Below, piece after piece: positions 26,676 to 34,886 of a stretch of DNA of 64,000 bases (positions are counted from its first letter, which is position 1; every line of letters begins with the position of its first letter). The notes beneath the pieces were generated by a model that was not told the DNA's origin, searched no databases, and saw only the letters and a list, made by a program, of their open reading frames with translations. The position numbers and the translations under genes are program-made. The DNA comes from Flavivirga rizhaonensis (lineage in GTDB: Bacteria; Bacteroidota; Bacteroidia; Flavobacteriales; Flavobacteriaceae): positions 124,001 to 188,000 of the forward strand of contig NZ_SRSO01000002.1 of NCBI RefSeq assembly GCF_004791695.1. Direction: 5' to 3'.

Positions 26676-27851
26676 ATGGATTTAAAAAAGAAAATACTTA
26701 TTGTTGGCCCTATTAGTGATTTTGGAGGTAGAGAAATTGAAGTAAAAAATATAATTGATGCTTTAATAAATTATTTTAAAGTGAGTTTATTGTCAACGAT
26801 ACCAATGACAAAAAAATCTGCTGCTATTCTTGATGAAAAGCATCATCATTGGAGTAGTGTTGAAAAGAAGATCTTTAACTCAAATTTATTTATAAAAATA
26901 ACGAGTATTGCCTGTAAATTTATATATAGACGCAAAGCCCCAGCATATAGGTTCATTGGTAATAAACTAAACTATAAGTTCTTTTCATTCAATCAGAAAT
27001 ATTTTGACGTTTTAAAAAAAGAAACTGATAAGCACGACATTGTAATATTCTCTGGAGAATTAACCACCAAGTGGTTAATAGAAATAATTACATTTTGTAA
27101 AGATTTGAATAAACCGTTGATTATAAGAACAACAGGAACAATAACAAATATTCCAGAGTTAACCAGTAGTCTGTTAAAGTATGTAGAAACTATTTTGGTA
27201 CATTCAAACTCTAATTATCAAAAGATATTAAAAGTAGTTCAGGATAATATTGTTATTATAGATCAAACAACATTATTCGAAAAGGAATTAGTTCGCATAG
27301 AAACAAAAAAAACTACTGATCATTTAACTTATGGATATTTAGGTAGGTTTTCTAAAGAAAAAGGTATTGTAGAAGTACTTAAAGTATTTAAAAATCTAAA
27401 TAAAAAATTAATTATAGCAGGAAATGGTCCTTTGTTAGATGAAGTAAAAGAGGCTACAGAAAACAATACATCTATAGAATACATAGGAGAATTGTCAGGA
27501 CAAGAAATAGTTGCGTTTTTCAAGCTTATAGATATTTTAATAATTCCTTCATTGGAAGAGTCAGGGCCTTTGGTAGGTATTGAAGCTATGGTTGCGGGGA
27601 AAATTATTCTATCGACAAGAGTTGGAGCTATGATGGATCGTTTAGAAAAAACTGATAATCAATTTTGGTTTGATATTAAAAATGAGAATAGCCTTGTAAC
27701 TGAAATAAAAAGAATTGAAAGTATTGATACTGAGTCTTTAGAAAATATTAGGCATAAAACAAGAAAGGTTTATAATCTAAGATATTCAAGAGATATTATT
27801 GCTGAAAAGTATTTAGAAGTAATTAATAATACCCAAGAAAAAAATAGTTAA
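26676..27851 (+). CDS. Glycosyltransferase, GT4 type
   Basis: A 391-residue GT-B enzyme. KKILIVGPISDFGGREIEV begins the acceptor domain with a glycine-rich loop. YGYLGRFSKEKGIVEVLK near residue 220, LIIAGNGPLL near 246 and the E-x7-E motif in PSLEESGPLVGIEAMVAGK near 290 mark the donor domain. All are GT4 features. One base separates its stop from the next start. Donor unknown. Confidence 0.88.
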   Translation: MDLKKKILIVGPISDFGGREIEVKNIIDALINYFKVSLLSTIPMTKKSAAILDEKHHHWSSVEKKIFNSNLFIKITSIACKFIYRRKAPAYRFIGNKLNYKFFSFNQKYFDVLKKETDKHDIVIFSGELTTKWLIEIITFCKDLNKPLIIRTTGTITNIPELTSSLLKYVETILVHSNSNYQKILKVVQDNIVIIDQTTLFEKELVRIETKKTTDHLTYGYLGRFSKEKGIVEVLKVFKNLNKKLIIAGNGPLLDEVKEATENNTSIEYIGELSGQEIVAFFKLIDILIIPSLEESGPLVGIEAMVAGKIILSTRVGAMMDRLEKTDNQFWFDIKNENSLVTEIKRIESIDTESLENIRHKTRKVYNLRYSRDIIAEKYLEVINNTQEKNS

Positions 27852-27852
27852 T

Positions 27853-29007
27853 ATGAAAATCCTCATGGTGGCCATACCAAATCATCATTTTTTTCAATGG
27901 GTTAATCAATTGAAAGATTCAGGTCATGATATATTCTGGTTTGATATTACTGATGGCGGACCACAAGTTGAGAGAATAAATTGGGTTACTCAAATTAAGG
28001 GATGGAAATTAAAACAAGATTACCCCTTTAGGTCAACAATTAAAAAACAAGGCCCCAGATTATATAAATTTCTTCAAAAATTTAATGAAAGAGACGTTAC
28101 TCAAGTTTTTAAGAAAACAGTAAATGAGATAAAACCAGATATTGTACATTGTTTTGAAATGGAATTATCTGGATTACCAATAATAGATGTGATGGATAAA
28201 AATGATATCCCATTTGTATATTCATCTTGGGGAAGTGATATGTTTTTTTTTGAAGAACTTGGTTTAAATAAAATAAAAGTACAGCAATTTTTAAATAGAG
28301 TAAATTATTTAATTACAGATTGCAAACGTGATTACGAACTAGCAAAAGTCAACGGCTTCAACTCAGAATTTTTAGGTGTCTTTCCTGGAAATGGTGGACT
28401 TACAATAGATGTTTCTAAAATAAAATCTGTTTCAGATAGAAATATCATTTTAGTTAAAGGCTATGAAGATGGTGTAGGCAAAGCAATCAAGATATTAGAG
28501 GCCTTAGAGTTACTTTCTGATGAAATAATAAATAATTACCAAATTATAATTTATAGTGCAGATCAATCGGTTTCAAACTATATTAAAAAATCGAGAAAAT
28601 TAAATGAATTACATATTACTATATATCCTAGGAATGGATTTATAGATAATCAATTAATTTTAGAACTGATGGGGAAAAGTGTCTTGCATATAGCTAGTAG
28701 TATTTCCGATGGTATGCCTAATGCATTGTTGGAAGCTATGTCCATGGGAAGCTTTCCTATTCAATCTAATCCCGGGAGAGTTTCAGAAGAAATTATTACT
28801 CATAATAAAAATGGGTTTTTAATCAATAATCCTTCAGATCATCAAGAAATTGCATCACACATAGAAAAGGCTTTAGGAAACAAAGTTCTAAGGGAAGAAG
28901 CACAAAAAATTAATGTGAATTTTATAAATAAACATTACAATAGAGCCGTTTTAAAATTTGAATTAATTGATCTTTACAAGAAAATTAATAAAGCAATAAA
29001 AAATTAA
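27853..29007 (+). CDS. Glycosyltransferase, GT4 type
   Basis: A 384-residue GT-B protein. The N-terminal part (KILMVAIPNHHFFQWVNQL) is the acceptor fold; VHCFEMELSGLPII and VYSSWGSDMFFFEELG near residue 120 are reminiscent of capsular GT4 enzymes. The donor half includes HIASSISDGMPNALLEAMSM near residue 278 with the paired Glu region. The stop shares one base with the next ATG. It is a neighbour of the nonulosonic-acid cassette. Confidence 0.86.
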   Translation: MKILMVAIPNHHFFQWVNQLKDSGHDIFWFDITDGGPQVERINWVTQIKGWKLKQDYPFRSTIKKQGPRLYKFLQKFNERDVTQVFKKTVNEIKPDIVHCFEMELSGLPIIDVMDKNDIPFVYSSWGSDMFFFEELGLNKIKVQQFLNRVNYLITDCKRDYELAKVNGFNSEFLGVFPGNGGLTIDVSKIKSVSDRNIILVKGYEDGVGKAIKILEALELLSDEIINNYQIIIYSADQSVSNYIKKSRKLNELHITIYPRNGFIDNQLILELMGKSVLHIASSISDGMPNALLEAMSMGSFPIQSNPGRVSEEIITHNKNGFLINNPSDHQEIASHIEKALGNKVLREEAQKINVNFINKHYNRAVLKFELIDLYKKINKAIKN

Positions 29008-29885
29008 TGGAGCTGTCATTTCTTATCGTAACAAAAAATAGGCCTGAGGAATTAAGTTTTACTTTACGTAAATTAAAAAGCTTGATTGACTTAACCGTAC
29101 ATGAAGTTTTAGTTTTAATAGATAATTGTAAAGAAACAGAAGCCATAGTTCAAGAATATGATTGGGTGAATTGGGAAATTTCTAATAAGAGTATTAGTGC
29201 ATCTCCAGCTAGAAATATTTTATACAAAAAGGCAAAAGGTAATATTTTTATTGGTTTAGATGATGATGCACATCCAATTAGCCAAAATTTTATTTCAAGT
29301 ATAGAAAACGAATTTCAAAATAATGAAAACCTTGGTATTATAGCTTTTCAGGAGGTTAGAGGTTTATTCGATTCAGATGAAATAGCATTAAAACATATAA
29401 AACAAGAAGAGCCTTTTTTTACCAACGATTTTGTAGGATGTGGTTTCGCTATAAAAAAAGACGTCTATAATGCTACAAATGGTTTTCCTAAATGGATGGA
29501 TATTTATGGAGAAGAGCCAGCATTAGCTATTGAAGTATTAGATTTAGAATATCAAATATTATATAAAGGTAGTATTATCGTTAACCATAGAGTAGATGTC
29601 GAAAAGAGAAAAATACAAGGAAGAAACTATTTTAGATTTGAACACCAACTTAAAAATTCGATTAGATATTTTTTGGTGTATTATCCAAACCCTATTATAA
29701 AAATAATAAAGTTACTAATACATAATTTTAGGAAGTACGCACTTTCAGATTTTAAGTATTTTAGATTGTTTTTAAAAGTGTGTGTATCTAATTTATTTCA
29801 AATATTTAATATTTTGAAGTTTAGATCACCAGTTAAAAAAGAAACACTATATAAAAAAAGAACTTTAACAAGTTTAAAATATTGA
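29007..29885 (+). CDS. Family 2 glycosyltransferase
   Basis: A 292-residue GT-A protein. LSFLIVTKNRPEELSFTL opens the donor fold, ISASPARNILYKKAKG near residue 64 is the conserved basic helix and FIGLDDDAHP near 84 holds the DDD metal site. MDIYGEEPALAIEVL near 162 has the acidic base region. The C-terminal 90 residues are basic and hydrophobic. It is the last gene before the 105-base gap that precedes the CMP-sugar synthetase fusion. Confidence 0.86.
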   Translation: MELSFLIVTKNRPEELSFTLRKLKSLIDLTVHEVLVLIDNCKETEAIVQEYDWVNWEISNKSISASPARNILYKKAKGNIFIGLDDDAHPISQNFISSIENEFQNNENLGIIAFQEVRGLFDSDEIALKHIKQEEPFFTNDFVGCGFAIKKDVYNATNGFPKWMDIYGEEPALAIEVLDLEYQILYKGSIIVNHRVDVEKRKIQGRNYFRFEHQLKNSIRYFLVYYPNPIIKIIKLLIHNFRKYALSDFKYFRLFLKVCVSNLFQIFNILKFRSPVKKETLYKKRTLTSLKY

Positions 29886-29887
29886 TA

Positions 29888-29918
29888 GTTAGTTGCCTTA
29901 ATTTTAATAAGAACTAAC
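29888..29918 (+). promoter_or_regulatory. Inverted repeat upstream of the nonulosonic-acid cassette (first)
   Basis: GTTAGTT (29888-29894) and AACTAAC (29912-29918) are perfect inverted arms with a 17-base AT-rich loop. It begins three bases after the stop of the glycosyltransferase gene. There is no T-run, so a terminator is not certain. Confidence 0.35.
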
Positions 29919-29955
29919 TTAGTTGTCTTCCTTTTATACTAAAAATAAATATTTT

Positions 29956-29982
29956 CAGTCGAAAAGTGTATTTTAGCGACTG
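29956..29982 (+). promoter_or_regulatory. Inverted repeat upstream of the nonulosonic-acid cassette (second)
   Basis: CAGTCG (29956-29961) and CGACTG (29977-29982) are perfect inverted arms with a 15-base loop, ending 8 bases before ATG 29991. The loop contains TATTTTAG, one change from the TAnnTTTG box. It could be an internal promoter with an operator, or an mRNA hairpin near the start codon. Confidence 0.38.
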
Positions 29983-29990
29983 TTAAAGAC

Positions 29991-31154
29991 ATGTTTACTA
30001 TGAGAAAAATTGGATTTATACCGCTTAGAAAAGGGTCTAAAGGCATTCTTAATAAAAATAAGCGAAAAATGGTTGGTAGGCCTTTATTTACATGGGTTTT
30101 AGGTGAGGCTATTTTTTCTGAACTTGATGAAGTGTTTGTTTATACTGATGATGAGACTATTATAGAATTTATTAATAAAGAATACTACTGGACAAACAAA
30201 ATTAAAGCCTTATTAAGAAGTAAGGAAAGTGCTAACGATACAGCTTCGACCGAGTCAGCTATTTTAGAATTTTGCGAAACTACCAACTACAATTTTGATG
30301 TATTCTGTTTACTTCAAGCTACATCACCTTTTACTAAAAAGGATGACATAAATAATTGTTTAAAAGAAATTGGGAATGATTTTGACTCAGCATTGACTGT
30401 GGTTAAAACACACCGTTTTTTGTGGGATGAATCAGGAAACCCAATAAATTATAATCCTCTTGAAAGGCCAAGACGTCAAGATTTTGAAGGTTTGCTAATA
30501 GAAAATGGTGCTGTTTATGTCGTAACGAAAAACGCTTTAAAAAAACATAAAAATCGACTGGGAGAAAATACAGCTATAGTGAAAATGCCCGAAGATTCTT
30601 TGTTAGAGATTGATACTGAATCCGATTGGGTTGCCGTTGAAAGTTTGTTAATTGAAAGGCAAAAACGTTATAAGGAATCTCAAAAAATCACACACGTTGT
30701 TTTTGATGTAGATGGTGTTTTTACAGATGGTACAATTTCATATACAAAAGAAGGTGAGCATACGAAGGTTTTCGATATGCGAGATGGTATGGGAATTGAA
30801 ATCTTAAAACAATTTGATATTGAGGTTATGGTGATGACCTCTGAAAACTCCGAACTTGTTGCAAAACGCATGAAAAAGTTGAAACTTAAACATGTATTTC
30901 TAGGTGTAAAAGATAAGTACACCTTACTCAATCAGGTTATGCAAGAAAAAGGCAAAACATTAAACAATGTGGCTTATGTTGGAGATGATGTAAACGACTT
31001 AACCAATATTTGTAGTGTAGGCTGGTCCTTAGCACCCAATAATGCTACGGATATAGTAAAACAGCATGCAGATATAGTACTTTCTAAAAACTCGGGAGCA
31101 GGAGCTATTCGTGAAGCATGTCAATTTATAATGAATTATAATAAAAGGTTTTAA
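29991..31154 (+). CDS. CMP-nonulosonate cytidylyltransferase fused to KdsC-type HAD phosphatase
   Basis: The 387-residue protein has two domains. Residues 1 to about 225 are an acylneuraminate cytidylyltransferase (IGFIPLRKGSKGILNKN at the start, LLQATSPF near 109, RRQDFEG near 163), which makes CMP-activated sialic-acid-like sugars. Residues 234-387 are a HAD phosphatase of the KdsC type: VVFDVDGVFTDG with the Asp nucleophile, VMTSENSELVAKR, and YVGDDVNDL. KdsC-like enzymes remove the phosphate from KDO-8-P, Neu5Ac-9-P or KDN-9-P. ATG 30000 is an alternative start matching the usual N terminus. The next gene encodes the synthase, 17 bases on. A CMP-KDN route is the simplest reading but is inferred. 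Confidence 0.9.
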   Translation: MFTMRKIGFIPLRKGSKGILNKNKRKMVGRPLFTWVLGEAIFSELDEVFVYTDDETIIEFINKEYYWTNKIKALLRSKESANDTASTESAILEFCETTNYNFDVFCLLQATSPFTKKDDINNCLKEIGNDFDSALTVVKTHRFLWDESGNPINYNPLERPRRQDFEGLLIENGAVYVVTKNALKKHKNRLGENTAIVKMPEDSLLEIDTESDWVAVESLLIERQKRYKESQKITHVVFDVDGVFTDGTISYTKEGEHTKVFDMRDGMGIEILKQFDIEVMVMTSENSELVAKRMKKLKLKHVFLGVKDKYTLLNQVMQEKGKTLNNVAYVGDDVNDLTNICSVGWSLAPNNATDIVKQHADIVLSKNSGAGAIREACQFIMNYNKRF

Positions 31155-31171
31155 AAAAGCCCTTAAATTTT

Positions 31172-32047
31172 ATGGACACATATAAAAAGCCCTATATAAT
31201 AGCAGAGATAGGATGTAATCACAAAGGAGATATAGAGATAGCCAAAGAACTTATAAAAGTGGCTAAAATATTCTGTAATGTTGATGCAATTAAATTCCAA
31301 AAGAGAAATAATATAGAACTACTAACCGAAGAACAATACAATCAACCACATCCAAACCCTGTTAACTCTTATGGTGATACTTATGGTGCTCATCGAGAGT
31401 ATTTAGAGTTTGATCTTAGTCAGCATAAAGAGTTAAAGTCGTATTGTAAAGATATAGGAATTACTTATTCTACATCTGTATGGGATCTAACTTCAGCTAA
31501 GGAAATAGCATCTTTAAACCCTGAGTTTATTAAAATTCCATCAGCATGTAATAATAATATAGAAATGTTAGAATGGTTATGTCATAATTATCAAGGTGAA
31601 TTGCATATTTCTACAGGAATGACAACTAAAGATGAAATAGAAGATTTAGTTTCCTTTTTTAAAAAAAATCATAGAAATAAAGACTTGGTACTTTATAATT
31701 GTACATCTGGCTACCCAGTGCCTTTTGAAGATGTATGTCTGTTAGATATCAATTTATTAATAGAAAAGTATAAAGATGACGTGAAACACATTGGTTTTTC
31801 AGGACATCATTTAGGAATTGCTGTAGATGTTGCTGCTTACACTCTAGGAGCTAATATTATTGAAAGACATTATACTATTGATCGAACATGGAAAGGTACA
31901 GATCACGCTGCTTCACTAGAGCCTATGGGGTTACGTAAACTATCCAGAGATGTTAATGCCGTTTATAAAGCGTTGCAGTTTAAAAAGCAAGATGTCTTAC
32001 CTATAGAGCAAGAACAACGAAATAAGTTAAAAAATCAGAAAATTTAA
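31172..32047 (+). CDS. NeuB-family nonulosonic acid synthase lacking the SAF domain
   Basis: NeuB-type enzymes condense phosphoenolpyruvate with a hexose or its phosphate to a nine-carbon 2-keto acid. The 291-residue product starts with PYIIAEIGCNHKGDIEIA and has AIKFQKRN near 44, HISTGMTTKDEIEDL near 147, GYPVPFEDV near 180 and HIGFSGHHLGIAV near 207, all TIM-barrel motifs of the family. TDHAASLEP near 251 is the HxxSLEP-type end of the barrel. It stops about 30 residues later, so the C-terminal SAF/antifreeze-like domain of the usual 330-350-residue NeuB is absent. The neighbouring HAD phosphatase domain suggests a phosphorylated product. Confidence 0.9.
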   Translation: MDTYKKPYIIAEIGCNHKGDIEIAKELIKVAKIFCNVDAIKFQKRNNIELLTEEQYNQPHPNPVNSYGDTYGAHREYLEFDLSQHKELKSYCKDIGITYSTSVWDLTSAKEIASLNPEFIKIPSACNNNIEMLEWLCHNYQGELHISTGMTTKDEIEDLVSFFKKNHRNKDLVLYNCTSGYPVPFEDVCLLDINLLIEKYKDDVKHIGFSGHHLGIAVDVAAYTLGANIIERHYTIDRTWKGTDHAASLEPMGLRKLSRDVNAVYKALQFKKQDVLPIEQEQRNKLKNQKI

Positions 32048-32062
32048 TTTATAAGATTAAAA

Positions 32063-33454
32063 ATGAAGAAAAAAGTATTCGTTTTTTTTCCTGATGGGGT
32101 TGGTTTAAGAAATTTTGCATTCACAGAATTTAAAAATATAGGAGAGCAAAAAGGCTTCAATATTACATATTGGAATAATACAGTATTCTCACTTAAAGAT
32201 AATCTTGATTATAACGAAGTTAAGATTGAAGACCACACAAGTCATCCATTATTATCAATTTATTCAAGAGCAAGGAAGCGAGCTGAATTAAATGTATCAA
32301 GAGATAAATTTAATGATGATGTGTACCCAACATATAAATTCCCTTTCAATTATAAAGGCATTAAAAATAGTCTTAAAAGTTTATATACAAAATATTTAAT
32401 AGGACTGTATTCCTCGGAAAAAGGTATTGTTAAACTTAGACAAAAAATAAATAAATTAGAACGTTCAACCACAAAGTATTCGTATTGTAAAGCACAATTA
32501 GAAAAACATAAACCAAATTTAGTGTTTTGTACTACGCAACGAGCAACACAATCTATTAGTGCTTTATTGGCGGCTAAAGATTTAGGAATTCCAACTGTAG
32601 CCTTTGTATATTCTTGGGATAATGTACCAAAAGCTATGCAAGTAGTTGAGACCGATTATTATTGTGTGTGGAGCGATTTAATGAAAGAACAGGTATTACA
32701 ATATTATCCATTTATAAAAGAGAAACAGGTTTTTGTTACAGGAACACCACAGTTTGAACCACATTACGATATAGCATTAAAGCAAACAAAAGAAGCGTTT
32801 TTTAATGATTATAATTTAGACATTAATAAAAAATATATTTGTTATTCTGGAGATGATGAAACAACATCGCCCCTAGACCAGTATTATTTAGAAGACCTAG
32901 CAAATGCTGTTAGAAGTTTAAATGTCGAAGGTAGAAATCTAGGCATTATTTACAGAAAATGTCCTGTAGATTTTACACCTAGATATAATGCTATTATTGA
33001 AGCAAACAAAGATATCATTGAAGTTTTGGATCCTATTTGGAAACAAGTAGGAAAGCAATGGAATCAGGTTTTGCCAACAAAAGAAGATTTTAAAATGCTA
33101 TATAACGTATGTGAGCATAGCGAATTTGTAACCAATGTATGTTCATCTACAGTATTTGATTTTGTAGCACATAATAAACCTTGTATTTATTATAATTACG
33201 AACAACCGCAATTAAAAAAAGGTATTCGAGATATAGGGCAAAACTATAAATATGTCCATTTTAGAAGCATGCCAAGTAAAAATGCAGCAGTATTTTGTGA
33301 AGATAAAAACCATTTAAAAGTTTTAGTGAGGCAAATCTTAGACGGAGAATTATCAAACGTGAAAGATTGTGAAAAATGGTATGAGATTGTGGCGGGCAAG
33401 ACACCAACTAAATCATCAGAAAACATTTGGAACGTTATTAAGTCTTTAGTATAG
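32063..33454 (+). CDS. GT-B-like glycosyltransferase, candidate nonulosonate transferase
   Basis: A 463-residue protein without membrane segments. The middle reads LLAAKDLGIPTVAFVYSWDN and YYCVWSDLMKEQVLQYYP, followed by VTGTPQFEPHYD, the signature layout of capsular GT-B enzymes related to glycerophospho- and UDP-sugar transferases. The C-terminal half has EFVTNVCSSTVFDFVAHNKP near residue 353, where an S-S/T-x-x-x-[DE] motif binds the donor. Its place directly after the synthase makes it the best candidate for the enzyme that uses the CMP-activated sugar. It is not a recognised sialyltransferase by motif, so this is inference from position. Confidence 0.68.
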   Translation: MKKKVFVFFPDGVGLRNFAFTEFKNIGEQKGFNITYWNNTVFSLKDNLDYNEVKIEDHTSHPLLSIYSRARKRAELNVSRDKFNDDVYPTYKFPFNYKGIKNSLKSLYTKYLIGLYSSEKGIVKLRQKINKLERSTTKYSYCKAQLEKHKPNLVFCTTQRATQSISALLAAKDLGIPTVAFVYSWDNVPKAMQVVETDYYCVWSDLMKEQVLQYYPFIKEKQVFVTGTPQFEPHYDIALKQTKEAFFNDYNLDINKKYICYSGDDETTSPLDQYYLEDLANAVRSLNVEGRNLGIIYRKCPVDFTPRYNAIIEANKDIIEVLDPIWKQVGKQWNQVLPTKEDFKMLYNVCEHSEFVTNVCSSTVFDFVAHNKPCIYYNYEQPQLKKGIRDIGQNYKYVHFRSMPSKNAAVFCEDKNHLKVLVRQILDGELSNVKDCEKWYEIVAGKTPTKSSENIWNVIKSLV

Positions 33455-33455
33455 T

Positions 33456-34886
33456 ATGTTATTTAACTCGTTTGCTTTTCTACTCTTTTTAATTATTGTA
33501 TTCTTACTTTATTGGTCTGTATTTAGTAAAAAAAATACATATAGAAATTTATTTTTACTAATTGTAAGTTATGTGTTTTATGGTTGGTGGGACTATCGGT
33601 TTTTAGGCTTAATTTTATTGAGTACTGTAGTCGATTATTTTATAGGAAGGCAACTAGAGAGAACAGGAATTAAAAAAAAGCGAAAACTACTTTTTATTCT
33701 AAGTTTATCAGTTAATTTAGGAACACTAGCTTTTTTTAAGTATTACAATTTTTTTATAGAGAGTTGGGTAGATGCATGGTCAATTTTAGGGTATCATATT
33801 GAGAGTTATACATTACATATTATTTTACCTGTTGGAATTTCTTTTTACACATTTCAAACGTTAAGTTATACAATCGATATTTATAGAAAACAGTTAAAAC
33901 CAACCAACAGCTTTATAGATTTTGCAGCTTTTGTATCATTTTTTCCTCAGTTAGTAGCAGGTCCAATTGAAAGAGCCTCTCACTTATTACCCCAATTCGA
34001 AAAGAAGTTTAAGTTTGACTTTAAATTGGCGAAATCAGGATTGCATTTAATAATATGGGGATTATTAAAAAAAGTTGTTATAGCTGATTCTTGTGCCATT
34101 TATGTGAACGAAATATTTAAAAATTATGACACATTAAATACGGTGTCTTTAATTTTGGGAAGTGTTTATTTTGCTTTTCAAATTTATGGTGATTTTTCTG
34201 GATATTCAGATATGGCTATAGGTATAGCTCGGTTATTTGGTTTTAATTTAAAAAGAAACTTTAATTATCCTTATTTTTCAAGAGATATAGCAGAGTTTTG
34301 GCGTAATTGGCATATCTCTTTAACAACTTGGTTTAGAGATTATTTATATATTCCCATGGGAGGGAGCCGCGTTAGCACGATAAAAAAAGTTAGAAACACA
34401 TTTGTGGTTTTTTTGGTAAGCGGCTTTTGGCATGGCGCTAATTGGACATTTATAGTTTGGGGATTTTTAAATGCATTGTATTTTTTACCATTGTTATTAG
34501 CAAAAAAGAATAGAATAAATATTTCTACAATTAAAATGTTAGGAATAAAACAAACCCTTAGTGTTGTTCCCAGAATATTAATAACGTTTTTCTTAACATG
34601 TTTTGCTTGGATTTTTTTTAGAGCAGACAGTGTAGAGGTGGCTTTTAAGTATATTAGCAATATGGTTAATTTTAATTTTGGAATTGAGTTTCTTGGCCAT
34701 GAACGCTATTCAGTAGAATTATTATTATTGTTAGTGCCGTTTGTTTTGGTTGAATGGTTTAATAAACTATATGAAGAGCCTATTTCTAGAAATTACGAAT
34801 TTATAAAACTGAGTTTATGTATTTTGGTGATTTTCATGTTTGGTAGTTATTCTAATCCTCAAGATTTTATATATTTTCAATTTTAA
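33456..34886 (+). CDS. MBOAT O-acyltransferase (AlgI/DltB-like)
   Basis: Membrane-bound O-acyltransferases move acyl groups across the membrane onto surface polymers. The 476-residue protein has about ten hydrophobic segments. FYGWWDYRFLGLI near residue 42, QLVAGPIERASHLLPQF near 166, YGDFSGYSDMAIG near 246 and RDIAEFWRNWHISLTTWF near 277 are MBOAT motifs. The catalytic His326 is in SGFWHGANWT. Its stop adjoins the start of the SGNH-like gene with no gap. Family partners AlgI-AlgJ/X and DltB-DltD work the same way, so acylation of the exported glycan is likely. Confidence 0.94.
   Translation: MLFNSFAFLLFLIIVFLLYWSVFSKKNTYRNLFLLIVSYVFYGWWDYRFLGLILLSTVVDYFIGRQLERTGIKKKRKLLFILSLSVNLGTLAFFKYYNFFIESWVDAWSILGYHIESYTLHIILPVGISFYTFQTLSYTIDIYRKQLKPTNSFIDFAAFVSFFPQLVAGPIERASHLLPQFEKKFKFDFKLAKSGLHLIIWGLLKKVVIADSCAIYVNEIFKNYDTLNTVSLILGSVYFAFQIYGDFSGYSDMAIGIARLFGFNLKRNFNYPYFSRDIAEFWRNWHISLTTWFRDYLYIPMGGSRVSTIKKVRNTFVVFLVSGFWHGANWTFIVWGFLNALYFLPLLLAKKNRINISTIKMLGIKQTLSVVPRILITFFLTCFAWIFFRADSVEVAFKYISNMVNFNFGIEFLGHERYSVELLLLLVPFVLVEWFNKLYEEPISRNYEFIKLSLCILVIFMFGSYSNPQDFIYFQF

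Noticed and set aside
29991..32047. Plain N-acetylneuraminate (Neu5Ac) synthesis as in E. coli K1
   Set aside because: No NeuC-type epimerase or NeuD is present and the synthase lacks the SAF domain, while a KdsC-type phosphatase domain is present. A phosphorylated route fits better.
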